From Aquilaria yunnanensis (Eukaryota; Streptophyta; Magnoliopsida; Malvales; Thymelaeaceae), in contig CM077600.1 of the NCBI GenBank assembly GCA_039654915.1, forward strand, positions 77,385,992 to 77,449,991: DNA of 64,000 nt. Reading direction: 5' to 3'. Position 1 is the stretch's first letter; every line of letters begins with the position of its first letter. The notes under the pieces were generated by a model. It worked only from the letters and a program-made list of their open reading frames with translations, made no database searches and was not told where the DNA came from. This document shows, in pieces, positions 1-10,813 of this stretch. The translations under genes and the position numbers were made by a program.

Positions 1-1
1 G

Positions 2-1360
2 CAAGGATTACTGTACTTCAAGGACTGAATATATGTGCCTAAAGAAGCACAGCTCAGGGATTAAATACTTGAAGAAGCTCACACAAACAAGTTGAACATC
101 CATCCAGGAAGTGAGAAAATGTATAAAGATTTGAAAACTCACTTCTGGTGGCCACATATGAAGAGAGACATAGCTACTTATGTCTCCAAATGTGCCACAT
201 GCCAGAGGGTAAAGGTAGAGCACCAGAAGCCAGCTGGTACCCTACAGACTCTACCTATACCAGTGAGGAAGTGGGGCAACATAACCATGGACTTTTTGAC
301 TGGGTTGCCTATGACCAAATTAAGGCATGATACAATATGGGTCATTGTGGGTAGGCTAACCAAATGTGCCCACTTCTTACCTATGAAACTCACAGACTCC
401 TTGGAGAGGTTAGCTTAGATCTATGTCCAGGAGATAGTGAGACTACATGGAGTGCTAGACTCCATTGTATCTGATAGAGATCCAAGATTTATAGCTCGGT
501 TTTGGAGTGCTTTTCATAAAGCACTAGGAACCAAAATCCACCTGAGTACTGCTTATCATCCTCAGACAGATGGGCAATCTGAAAGGGTGATACATATACT
601 GGAAGACATGCTCAGGAGCTGTGTGTTAGATTTCAAAGGTGAATGGGACCAACACTTGCCATTGGTGGAATTCTCATATAACAATAGTTACCAAAGCATT
701 ATTGGCATGGCACCTTATGAAGCCTTCTATGGAAGAAGGTGCATGACACCCCACTGTTGGGTGGAAGCCTCAGACAAGCTAGAGTTGGGTCCCAAAATTA
801 TTGAAGAGACTACTACCAAAATTAAGAAAATTCAAGAGAGATTAAAGGCAGCCAATGAAAGGACCACAACCTATGTCAACAAAAGAAGGAGAGACTTGGA
901 ATTTGAGGTTGGTGACAATGTTTGGCTGAAAGTTGCACCAACCAAAGGCACAGTCAGATTTGGCAAAAGAACCAAGTTAGCTCCAAGATACATTGGTCTT
1001 TATGAGATCTTGGACAAAGTTGGCAAGGTAGCATACAGGTTAGCTCCACTGCCAAGCATGTCAAGTGTTCATAATGTTTTTCACATCAGTATGCTTAAGA
1101 AGTGTCTACTGGACACAAAGAATGCTATTGTAGTGGAAGACATACAGTTGGAACCTAACTTGACATATGAAGAGAAGCCTATAGCTATCTTAGCCAAGGA
1201 TACCAGAAGGTTAAGAAACAAACATATTCCCATGGTTAAAGTTTAGTGGTCACACCACTCTGAAATAGAAGTAACCTGGGAAACTGAAAAAGACCTTATG
1301 GAAAGGTATCCTAAAGAATACTTGAAGCTTAAGCCTATTTTGGAGGACCAAAATTTTTAA
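2..1360 (+). pseudogene. Ty3/gypsy integrase with C-terminal chromodomain-like tail, element A1 (5'-truncated by window edge)
   Basis: This is the 3' end of a gypsy pol gene. Integrase joins element cDNA to host DNA. One frame runs from base 2 to the TAA at 1358-1360. It shows the His/Cys zinc-binding region (NIHPG, then KCATC), then the catalytic core with Asp in TMDFLTG (codon 290-292), Asp in SDRDPRF (codon 473-475) and Glu in DGQSERV (codon 581-583); the last two are 35 residues apart, as in D,D-35-E integrases. A GPY/F-like module follows, then a chromodomain-like end (KHIPMVKV through ETEKDLMERYP), which is typical of Tekay/Del chromoviruses. Four in-frame stops (26-28, 62-64, 416-418, 1244-1246) make it a pseudogene. 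It runs directly into a polypurine tract and LTR. Confidence 0.9.
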
Positions 1361-1372
1361 GGGGGGGAGGAT
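1359..1372 (+). other. Polypurine tract of element A1
   Basis: AAGGGGGGGAGGAT lies immediately before the LTR start TGTTACCACC. This is the expected plus-strand DNA priming site of an LTR retrotransposon. The same tract recurs inverted at 6670-6684 and 42332-42346. Confidence 0.85.
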
Positions 1373-4184
1373 TGTTACCACCTCACAAAATGGGAGAATT
1401 ACAAGTGTGTCATAATGGCTAAAAACCATTATATTGTGTAATTCTCACCATAGTGGTTAAAGTGTGGGGGGTAAAAGGTATGATCAACACCTCCTTAAAA
1501 ATGTTCTAGGTTGGTAACTTGGCCCCCAAGAAAATCCTTAAGGATTGCTTGTTTGTCAAGCAACCTATGGACTTTTTTGTAAGGTTTTGGAAAGTTGGGT
1601 ACTCAATTCCAAAACTCTCAAGAAAAAGATTTGGAGAGTTATGAGAAGGATATGAATGGTATGAATGTGCTATTGGAGGACCAAATTGCTCATGGATGAC
1701 AACTAAAGACAAAGAAAACACAAAAAGGCATAAAGGACCTAAGTGTCTTAGTGTAAGCCTTATGATGTGTACATTTTTTACTTAAGTCAAATGGAGCAAT
1801 TTGGAGTTTTCCCAGCTTGGGAGAGGCAACCAAGGCTTGATAATTAGTCAACAATGGTGGGCACATGTGTACCAATGAGTTTAAGACAAAGAGACCATAA
1901 TTAATGAGAAGGAAAATGACATAAAGCAAGGTTAAGCTTGTTAAGTGTCTTTTGTGCCCTTAAACTCATTTAAGGCCATTTAAGTGGCCAAATCACTTAT
2001 CCCACTCAAGGGATGGCTGGCCAAAGCATGGCAAGAAAGTCAAATGTGGGCCAAGAAATGAAGACTAAAAAACCATGGTCTTGTAGCAAGGAAAATGACA
2101 TAAAGCTTAATTAAGGCTATTAAGTGTGTTTTGTGCACTAAAGTCTTTATAAGTGGTTCTCCTTGTCTTTATCTCCCACATTTGGTATCTTCCAGCAAAA
2201 AAAAATGTAGCATCTCCACCCCGACACTTCTTCCATAGCCACCATACCTCCAAGATTAAAATTGAAGGCAAAAGAAAGCAAGAAAGGGCAATTGGAAGCT
2301 ATGTGGTGCTAAGACTTGGGTGCACCTAGGATCAAGCTCCAATTTTAGCATACACTCAAGGTAAAGGTTCTCTTTCTCTCATGGACTATTTTTGGTAATT
2401 TTCAAGCAACCATGGAGCAAGGGCTAAGGTTGGAAGAGAGCCATGAGCTTGATGAACCAAGCTTAGTGAGGGGAGTGCACTTATTGAAGGTTTTGTGACC
2501 TACTGTCAAGTGTACAAAGATGGCAATGAAATAAGAGTTTTCTAAAGTTTCCTAGATTGTTTACTATATTTCCAAACATCCATGAAGCTAAGACCATGCT
2601 TGGAAGAGAGCAAAAAGCTCTAGGAACCAAGTATGGGTTAATGGAAAAGAAGCATGGCAAGGTTTCGGCCTTAGTGTTACCATGCTAAAGATGGCAGTGA
2701 GAAAGAAGGGTTTCTAGAGCCCAAAGTTAGTACTAAATACTGTTAAAATGCTCCTAAGTCCAAGAATTAGCTTGAGGAGGGCTTCCATAGTGATTTATTT
2801 AAGTTTATTGCATGTTTTACGGACTAACCTATGGCTATTGCTGTTGCTGCATTTCATGTGTTTGTTTGTTGTGAATGGCTGCTGCATTTGGTTGCTATAT
2901 CTTGTATATATGCATTGTAGTTTTTGTGTTTTAGTGTCTTTGGATTCAGGTTTTGATGCTGGTCACATTACCTACTGAATCCAAGTGTTACCCTTACTAA
3001 GTTTCTCAATGAAACTTACTCCCCTCAATTCTGTCATTTCAGGTCCAGCAGAAAGATCACCTTCAAAATAACCTTTTTAGTTAGATTTTTGATCTAAAAT
3101 TTTCCATATGTCTAGTTGTGATCTGGAAATTATGCTGATTTTAGGAGCACATTTGGTATTTTTAATGGGGGTACTTACTGTGTTGTGCAGCTGCTGTCCA
3201 GCATCCTGTTTCTGGACTCCATTGTGTCTCAAGCACTCCTGTAACCTAGGGTGCATATTTAGATGATTTAAGACCATTTTCTAGTGCATGTATTCATGTA
3301 CATGTATTGTATGTGAAATGAGACAAGTATGTGAACATTTGAGTAATGTTTTGGCTATGTAAGTGATGTGGTGCAAAGCTGCCTAAGTTTGAATGATGGG
3401 CTGCTTACTTGTAAATTCTGTTTTGGCCACATAAAGTTATTAAATGAAAGGGAATCTATTTCCTATGTTTAATGGACATATATGGGGTAGCCTTGGAGTG
3501 CTTTCCCCTTGTGAATGAAGTGTTTGCACACCTATGAAATTTTGTATGGGCAAAATGGTCATAAAGTGACCAGAATGTCGACCCTGCGCTTAAAGTTCTA
3601 TATCTCCCTATGTAAAATGAATCTTGGAATGAAATTTTGACCACGCCTAGAGTACATCTATAGGGTTAACTGGTATTTGGAATTTCTAGATTTAGAGTCC
3701 TGTAGCCAAAGATATGATGTTCAAACTTGGCTGAGTTATTGTTCACTTGGTCAAAATTTTGTAACCAACTTCAAAAATCTATAACTTGGTCCATAGGTGG
3801 GCTATTGATGTAAAAAAAAATTCCTTGGTTTTCTCTAAGTATCTAATTAATAATGGAGCAAATAAAATAGGGGGTATGTGGCTAGAATGATAAAGTTTAT
3901 TAGTGGAAGTTGCAGGTGCAGTAGCTGGTCAGTAGAACTTAACAAGATTGCCTAATCTGTGGAAGCCAAAACTAAGACTTGTGCTAGTGTTTTCCTTCTT
4001 AGCTGTCATAGTGTGCATAAATGTAAATATGTGTGTTATGGTTAGACCAATATGCATGTATTTGCGTAGTGCTCAAGAAGGTCACTTGAGTATGTACACT
4101 AGGGGTGTTGTTCTGATGACCTACAGGACACACCAAACCTGGGAGTTTAAATACACAGTTTTGACACCATAACTGGACTACCCC
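1373..4184 (+). mobile_element. 3' LTR of family A (2.8 kb), lacking its last 13 bp
   Basis: The LTR starts TGTTACCACC right after the polypurine tract and matches, in reverse, the LTR at 4185-6669. It ends at ...GGACTACCCC, whereas the inverted copy continues for 13 more bases to GTAACA. It is longer than the other copies because of an internal duplication near 1909-2146. Several short open frames in it are not convincing genes. Confidence 0.85.
1909..2146 (+). repeat. Internal direct duplication in the A1 LTR
   Basis: A segment beginning aaggaaaatgacataaagc at about 1909 recurs at about 2089, offset about 180 bp. Each copy is followed by a diverged ttaagtgt-tttgtgc stretch. I do not see this extra copy in the other family A LTRs, so it probably explains part of the extra length of this one. 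Confidence 0.6.
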
Positions 4185-4224
4185 TGTTACCCACTCCGGG
4201 GTAGTCCAGTTATGGTGTCAAAAC
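4158..4224. repeat. Centre of a large inverted repeat: two A LTR 3' ends facing each other
   Basis: ATAACTGGACTACCCC (4169-4184) is followed by a 13-base spacer (4185-4197) and its exact reverse complement (4198-4213). Homology continues outward through both LTRs and into both integrase tails. Confidence 0.9.
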
Positions 4225-6669
4225 TATGCATTTAAACTCCCAGGTTTGGTGTGTCCTGTAGGTCATCAGAACAACACCCCTAGTGTACATACTCAAGTGA
4301 CCCTCTTGAGCACTATGCAAATACATGCATATTGGTCTAACCATAACACACATATTTACATTTATGCACACTATGGCAGCTAATAAGGAAAACAATAGCA
4401 CAAGTCTTAGTTTTGGCTTCCACACATTAGGCAATCTTGTTAAGTTCTAGTGGCCGACTACTGCACCTGTAACTTCCACTAACAAACTGTATCATTCTAG
4501 CCACATACCCCCTGTTTTATTTGCTCCTTTATCAAGTAGAGACTTAGAGAGAACCAAGGAATTTTCTTTTACATCAATAGCCCACCTATGGACCAAGTTA
4601 TGGATTTTTTAAGTTGGTTAGAAAATTCTGACCAAATGAACAGTAACTAAGCCAAATTTGCAACGTCATATCTTTGGCTACAGGGCCCTAAATATAAAAA
4701 TTAAAAATCCAATTAACCCTCTAGATGTTCTCTAGGTGTGGTCAAAATTTCATACCAAGATTCATTCTACACAAGGAGATATTAAACTTTCGGTCTAGAG
4801 TCAAAATTCTAGCAACTTTTAGACCATTTTGCCCATACAATTTTTCCAACCCATGCAAACACTTCATTCAGAAGGGGAAATCCCCCCAAGCCTATCTCAT
4901 ATATTTCCATTACATGTAGGAATTAAATTCTCTTTCTTTTGACAACTTTTGTGGCCAAAATAGAATTTACAAGTAAGGAGCCCGTCATTCACACTTAGGC
5001 AGCTTTGCACCACATCACTTACATAGCCAAAACATTACTCAAATGTTCACATACTTGTCTCATTTTACATACAATACATGTACATGCATACATGAACTAC
5101 AACATGGTCTTAAATCAGCTAAATACACACCCTAGGTTACAGGAGGTCCTGAGACACAATGGACTCCAAAAACAGGATGCTGGGCAGCTGCTGCACAACA
5201 CAGTAACTACCACCATTAAAAATACAAAATGTGCTCCTAAAATCACCGAACCTTCCAGATCAAAACTAGACATGTGGAAGTTAATTTACCTGAAATTTTA
5301 GATTAAAACTCAAACTACAAAGGTTAGTTTGATGGTGATCTTTTAGCTGGACCTGAAATGACAGAATTGAGAGGAGTAAGTTTCATTGAGAAACTTAGTA
5401 AGGGTAACACTTGGTTTCTTAAGGTAATGTGATCCTCATTAAAACATGCATCCAAAGACACTAAAGCACAAAATCCACAATGCATATATACAATATATAG
5501 CAACCAAATGCAGCAGCCATTCACAAACAACAAACACATGAAATCCAGTGGCAACAATAACCATAGGTTAGTCCATAAAACACATAATAAACATAACCAA
5601 GTCACTATGGCAGCCCTCCTCAAGCTAATGCTTGGTTTTAGGAGGATTTTAATGCTAGTTAGTACTAACTTTGGGCTCTAGAAACCCTCACTTTACTGCC
5701 ATCATTGTGCACTTCACATTAGGTCACAAACCTTCAATAAGTGCACTCCCCTCACCAAGCTTGGTTTATCAAGCTCATGGCTCTCTTCCAAGCATAGCCC
5801 TAGCTCCATGGATGTTTGAAAATTGTAGAAAACAGTCCATGAGAACAAGAGAAACCTTACCAAAGTGTGTAGGCCAAATTTGAAGCTTAATCCTTGAAGT
5901 ACTCAAGCAACAGCTCTAGTTTGCTGCCAATTGCTTCCTTTTGCCTTCAATTTCAATCAATTGTAAGTTTGAAGCTATTGTGGCTATGGAGAAAGTATGG
6001 ATGTGTTCTTGGGATGGGGGAGGATGAAAATGAAAGAGGGATAAGTGATTTGGCCACTTAAATGGCCTTAAATGAGCTTAAGGGCACAAAGCGCACTTAA
6101 CAAGCTTAACCTTGCTTTATGTCATTTTCTTTCTGACTAATTATGGTTTCTTTGTCTTAAACTCATTGGTACACATGTGCCCAACATTTTTGACTAATTA
6201 TCAAGTCTTGGCTGCCTCCCCCATGGTGGGATAACCCCACAATTCCACCCTTAGACTTAAGTCAAAAGCTTGAACACCTTAAGGTTTACATTAGGACATT
6301 TAGATCCTTATTGCCATTACAGTTCCCTTTGTCCAAAATTGTCTTCCATGAGCAATTTTGTCCTCCAATAGCACTTTCATACCATTCATATCCTTCCCAT
6401 AACTCTCCAAGTCTCTTTCTTGAGAGTTTTGCAATTTAGTATCTGAATTTTCAAAACCTTACAAAAAAAGTCCATAGGTTGCTTTAAAAACAAGCAATCC
6501 TTAAGGTTTTTCTTGGGGGCCAAGTTACCAACTTGGAACACTTTTGATGAGGCGTTGATCATGGATTTTACCCCCCACACTTCAATCACTATGGTAAGAA
6601 TTACACAATATAATGGTTTTTAGCCATTATGACGCACTTGTAATTGTCCCATTTTGTGAGGTGGTAACA
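4185..6669 (-). mobile_element. 3' LTR of family A, intact ends (2485 bp)
   Basis: On the minus strand it begins TGTTACCACC at 6669 and ends GGGTAACA at 4185, giving 6-bp terminal inverted repeats TGTTAC/GTAACA. A polypurine tract abuts the 6669 end. It is the most complete A LTR here and serves as the reference for the others. Confidence 0.9.
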
Positions 6670-6684
6670 ATCCTTCCCCCCTTC
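6670..6684 (-). other. Polypurine tract of element A2 (minus)
   Basis: The reverse complement reads AAGGGGGGAAGGAT next to the LTR start at 6669, matching the tract at 1359-1372 in inverted order. Confidence 0.8.
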
Positions 6685-7172
6685 AAAATTTTGGTCCTCC
6701 AAAATAGCCTTTAGCTTTGGGTATTCTTTAGGATACCTTTCCATAAGGTCTTTTTCAGTTTCCCAGGATGCTTCTCCTTCAGAGTGGTGTGACCACTGAA
6801 CTTTAACAACGGGAATATGTTTGTTTATTAACCTTCTGGTATCCTTGGCTAAGATACTATAGGTTTCTCTCCATATGTCAAGTGAGGTTCCAACTGTATG
6901 TCTTCCACTACAATAGCATGCTTTGTGTCCAATAGACATTTCTTAAGCATACTGATGTGAAAAACATTATGAACACTTGACATGCTTGGCAGTAGAGCTA
7001 ACCTGTATGCTACGTTGCCAACTCTGTCCAAGATCTCTTAAGGACTGATGTATCAAGGAGCTAACTTGGTTCTTCTTCCAAATATGACAGTGTCTTTCAT
7101 TGGTGCAACTTTCATCCAAACATTGTCACCACCCTCAAATTCTAAGTCTCTCCTCCTTTTATTGACATAGGC
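6685..7172 (-). pseudogene. Integrase C-terminal end and chromodomain-like tail, element A2
   Basis: The minus-strand frames give, in order, YVNKRRRDLEFEGGDNVW (GPY/F-region entry), VHNVFHISMLKKC, a KHIPVVKVQWSHHSEGEASW chromodomain-like stretch and EKDLMERYPKEYPKLKAILE. They match the tail of the plus-strand integrase at 868-1360. Frame changes split it. It stops abruptly at 7172, where the Tat T1 LTR begins, so the rest of A2 pol is lost beyond that insertion. Confidence 0.85.
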
Positions 7173-8226
7173 TGTGATACGGGTCTGGTTAGGTGGAGCT
7201 AGCATCTTTACTGTTGTGCAACGGTGTGGGCAGTAGGGATTGCTGGAAGGACACGAAGGTACCCTGAGAGGGTTACCTGAAGTGATGGCCGACGACTTCT
7301 GATACCGTGGCTGGTGAGGACGGGAAAGGCTCCCGGCACGGGAGAGAACCCGGAGAGGAGATCCTTCAGGGAGACCTGGCTGAAACACTCAAAAAATAGG
7401 GGTTAGGAGGCCCCCGGGGTGGATTTCCGGGGGGGAACCTCCAACGTCCAAGTTAGTGCTTTGATAAAGCGAGAGCGGGGCAGTAATAAGTACTAGAAAC
7501 GCTTGCCTGGCGCGTCTTTCTGAAGGCTGAAGGGAGAGTATTCAGGCGTAGAGAGGAGAGCGTCCTCCTGCCTTTTTGGTCCTCCAATCGGGAGACCCTT
7601 TCTCTGGTTGGAAAAAGTTCTCTCTTAACTGGAAAAACTCCTCCCACTGGAAGAGCCCCCTTCCATGTGATGACTTCCCTTGTATAAAAGGAAGAGGGTG
7701 ACCCCTTCAGATGACGACACGTGTACGGCATGTGTATGGTTTAGATAGTGTTCGTACTTCTAAGCGTGGAGGCCCCTAGCCATCTGCAGGCTCTTCGGGT
7801 TGCGAGCTGGAGTATGTGTAGCCCCGTCTGACAGGACGTTAGATTGTGACATCATGCCAGAGCATGCCTAGAGGTGGCGTGTTGGTGACTTGTGTAAGCG
7901 GAGTGTCAGAGACTCCTTAATGGCTCTTGACGTACGACCGAGGTCCCTTTGGTTGATGTCTCACCTTGGGGTGAAGAGCCTCTTTTCCAGAGTCCGGTTA
8001 GAACTTCGGTCTATTCGTCTTCGGGGGACTTTTTCCCACAGCGGGTGGTCGGTCCTTTTCCCCGAGGGTGGTTTGCTGGCGTTCCGAAGGAGTTGCTACG
8101 CTGGCTTCTGAAGTTGGAATTAGCGAGCTACCGAGGTCGAGTGCCTCAAGTGTATGGCTTCCTTCACTCCGGAATCCTTTTCCGTGGTTGGTGGTTGACC
8201 AGGGTGATAGCACTTCGGCTATCACA
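7173..8226 (-). mobile_element. 3' LTR of Tat element T1 (1054 bp)
   Basis: On the minus strand it starts TGTGATAGCCGAAG at 8226 and ends CCGTATCACA at 7173, giving 7-bp inverted ends TGTGATA/TATCACA. Its start resembles the T2 LTR start (GACAGCCGAAGGACTATCACC at 22266). A second match is actaacttgg(a/g)cgttggagg near its 3' end, also found at about 22813. Short frames inside it (for example 7453-7731 and 7998-8378) look like chance. Confidence 0.8.
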
Positions 8227-8236
8227 TGCTCCCCTT
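8227..8236 (-). other. Polypurine tract of Tat T1
   Basis: The minus strand reads AAGGGGAGCA directly before the LTR start TGTGATAG. This places the antisense gene between pol (lost) and the 3' LTR. Confidence 0.7.
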
Positions 8237-8750
8237 GGAAAGTTGAAGTGAAGACTTCGGCAAGTAGCCTTTCCAACATCTGTTTATCGCTCAACTGGCA
8301 GTCTATGACAGAACAACCTTGTGGACTCCCAGAGGCCGTTGTTGCAGTATGTCCATTTTCGGTCGAACAGTGCGGCACGAAGCCTTGAACCCTGGACCTG
8401 ATTTACACCCAGAGTGTGATGTCGGCTGAGGAGGCACTTCACCACCTAGGTGATGAACCTTATTCGGATAGGTGTCTTCTGTTTCCCTTTGGTGGTCTCG
8501 AGATTCCCAACTTGTTCACTTTTCCCGCCATAGGCTAGTGGATCGACGCGTCTTGAAACTAGGTGTGTCAGTCTCGAGCAATGTGCCAGGTTTTCTAGAT
8601 GCCAGAAAGCTTGTCCTAGTTTCTCGTGATGGGTGACACGTGGCAGGCATCAGCTGGGGTGGGCACGCCTTTTCATGTGAATGATAATAATGGCGACGCT
8701 TCACCTTCGCGCAACATTTATGACGCCTTTCTGGCTGCCCTTCCTTGATC
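8237..8750. other. Spacer between T1 polypurine tract and antisense-gene promoter
   Basis: No credible gene is seen. The CTTCGG/CCGAAG hexamer is frequent here, as in the LTRs of T1 and T2. This stretch is the presumed upstream promoter region of the plus-strand gene. Confidence 0.5.
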
Positions 8751-8758
8751 TATATAAA
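8751..8758 (+). promoter_or_regulatory. Likely TATA box of the antisense Tat gene
   Basis: TATATAAA is followed by a pyrimidine-rich leader of about 260 bp to the ATG at 9021. Its spacing and strand fit a promoter for 9021-11524. That it is used is inference. Confidence 0.55.
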
Positions 8759-9851
8759 CCTTCCTCCTGTCATACTCTTCATTTGTGTTCCTTTGCTCTC
8801 ACTTTGCTCTTGCTTTTTCTCCCTTTTGTGCGGCGGTCTTAGCGGCGGAGCGATTTTCGGCAACCTTTCACGACGGCGTCCTCAAACCCAACTTTGGCAA
8901 GACTTTCGGTGGGTTCTGACTTCTAGAGTTCCTTTGGTGTTTTGTTTTTCTTTTTGCTTTCCGAAGTCGTCTTTCTGAAATCATTTTTTCCCTTTTTTCG
9001 AAGTCATTTTTCGGTCCACCATGCCTATTCCTGAGAGCTGGCAACCTCTTTTGTCTCACCCTTGGTGCACCACTCCTGAAAAATTAGAGAAATGGAAGAC
9101 CAAATTTTTCCTTCCTTCTTATGCCATCACAAGGTTACCTCGCCTTGGCCAGTTTAGCTATATGAATCGAGGTGACAAGTTACCATTTTCCGAGCCCAAC
9201 TGAAGGCTGGACTTCAGTTTCCTCCTGCGAAGATGATTTGTGACTTTTGCCAGTTTCATGGCATAGCCATGAATCAGCTTCCTCCCAACTCACTTTGCTA
9301 TTTCAACGCCTTTCTTTGCATGTGTGGGATCTTCGGGGTAGAACCCCATTTCATCCTGTTCATGCAGTATTATAAGCTCTATCGAGTTTCGAAGGGTGGC
9401 TTTTATTTCATGCTGCCTCGGGGATCTGGGAGCAAGAAATTTATGTTCACCTTCGCTACCAAGGATAGCTGGCTAGGGTGGCAAAGGAAGTTCTTCTTCC
9501 TAAAGGTGGCGGAGGCCTGGTCGCACATCCCGACTAAGTGGTCTCCGGAAAAGCTGGAGGCGGATGTCATAGATCCCAGGAAGTTGCTAACTCCCGAGTT
9601 GGTGGCGAGGTTTGGTGACTTTGACAGACGAATCCGTGCTATCGCCAACTGGGATGCTGAGGTCGCTTCACGCTCTCTCTACCCTTTCCCGCTCATGTGG
9701 AAACTCATGACCGAGGATGTCCTTCGGGAGCTGGGAGTGGTTACAGAGCATAAGATGGATCTCGGCATGCCAGCTCTTGCTACCGAGGGAAAGAACTCTT
9801 GGCTGGTGAAGCTCCTTCGGAGCGAGCTCTCTTTCAAATCCTTTTTTGAAA

Positions 9852-9922
9852 GTAAGCTTCTTTCAAAGTTTTTTCAACATAAGTGCCTGTGGACTTACAC
9901 TGATTTCTTCCCTCTTTTTCAG
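9852..9922 (+). other. Intron 1 of the T1 antisense gene
   Basis: Donor GTAAGC and acceptor TTTTTCAG after a pyrimidine tract. Splicing joins A to AG to make an AAG codon and continues KMGDESATYY in frame. Confidence 0.75.
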
Positions 9923-10366
9923 AGATGGGCGATGAGTCTGCCACCTACTACCGGTCTCTCTTCCTTGGCCAGGCCGAGAAGGGAGAATAAAAGAAGAGGC
10001 GCAAGGCGTCTAGTGGCGGATCGTCTTCGGCCAAGAAGGCCAAGAAGGACACCCCTCTTCCCCCTATGGAGGATGTTTCAAAAGTCGGCTATGTTATTGC
10101 TACTCCTATTAAGGCTGGCGATGTCATTGCAACTTCCACCAAGGCTGCAACTATCGCGGAGCCTGAAACTGCCGCCGAAGTTCCTGCTGGGGTGATTGCC
10201 CTTCCTGCTCCTCTGAGTCCCGCCACGTCGGCAGATCTTGTGGGCTCTTTGGCAGATCTTTCTGCTGAAGATTTAGAAAAGGGCCGAAGGGCCAAGGGCA
10301 AACATATTCCTGCCGACGTGGAGGAGGTCGGTGACTCTGATGACGACTATGCCGAGGTCGTGCCAG

Positions 10367-10455
10367 GTTTGTCTCCTTTTCCCTGTAATCAATCTTATAT
10401 ATATTTTTTATAACCAAGGAAATTTTACCTGATAAGATGTGTGTTTCTTTTGCAG
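10367..10455 (+). other. Intron 2 of the T1 antisense gene
   Basis: Donor CAG/GTTTGT and acceptor TTTTGCAG. It is AT-rich with stops. Splicing joins G to AG (a Glu codon) and continues EDPAPLAWKIEHARRR. Confidence 0.8.
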
Positions 10456-10715
10456 AGGATCCGGCGCCCCTGGCTTGGAAGATTGAGCACGCCCGAAGGA
10501 GGGATCTTCAGGATTCTCATGTCCCGAAGGACAAAGTCCCGAGGGAGCCATTTTGGTCTTTTACGGAGGACATGAATCTGTTCTCCGAAGACTGTCAGAA
10601 AATTGCTCCCCAAATGGCGAGGGGCATGCTTACTCAGGCATCCTTCAAGGCAGTCGTCGAGGAGTGTGCCTCCGAGGATGCCATTGCGGCAAAAGTTTCC
10701 CAGCATGCTGCTCAG

Positions 10716-10813
10716 GTAACTCTTCAGGCTCTTCATTTTTCCTTCCCACTTTTTGCCTAAGTGTTTTTTGGCTTTCCTTGTGCAAATTTTGCTAAGTACC
10801 TTCTTTTCTGTAG
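10716..10813 (+). other. Intron 3 of the T1 antisense gene
   Basis: Donor CAG/GTAACT and acceptor TTCTGTAG, between whole codons (AAQ / LLGYSRYLRAW). The same intron site is found in the T3 gene at 36350-36441. Confidence 0.8.

Noticed and set aside
2748..2978. 76-codon hydrophobic frame, with relatives at 5324-5623 and 12576-12875 (minus), resembling a small membrane protein
   Set aside because: It recurs only because it is LTR-A sequence. Lengths and frame ends vary between copies and no start context or domain supports a gene.
7453..8388. Several overlapping frames of 73-126 codons on both strands
   Set aside because: They fall in the GC-richer T1 LTR and spacer, overlap one another on both strands and match nothing; chance openness.
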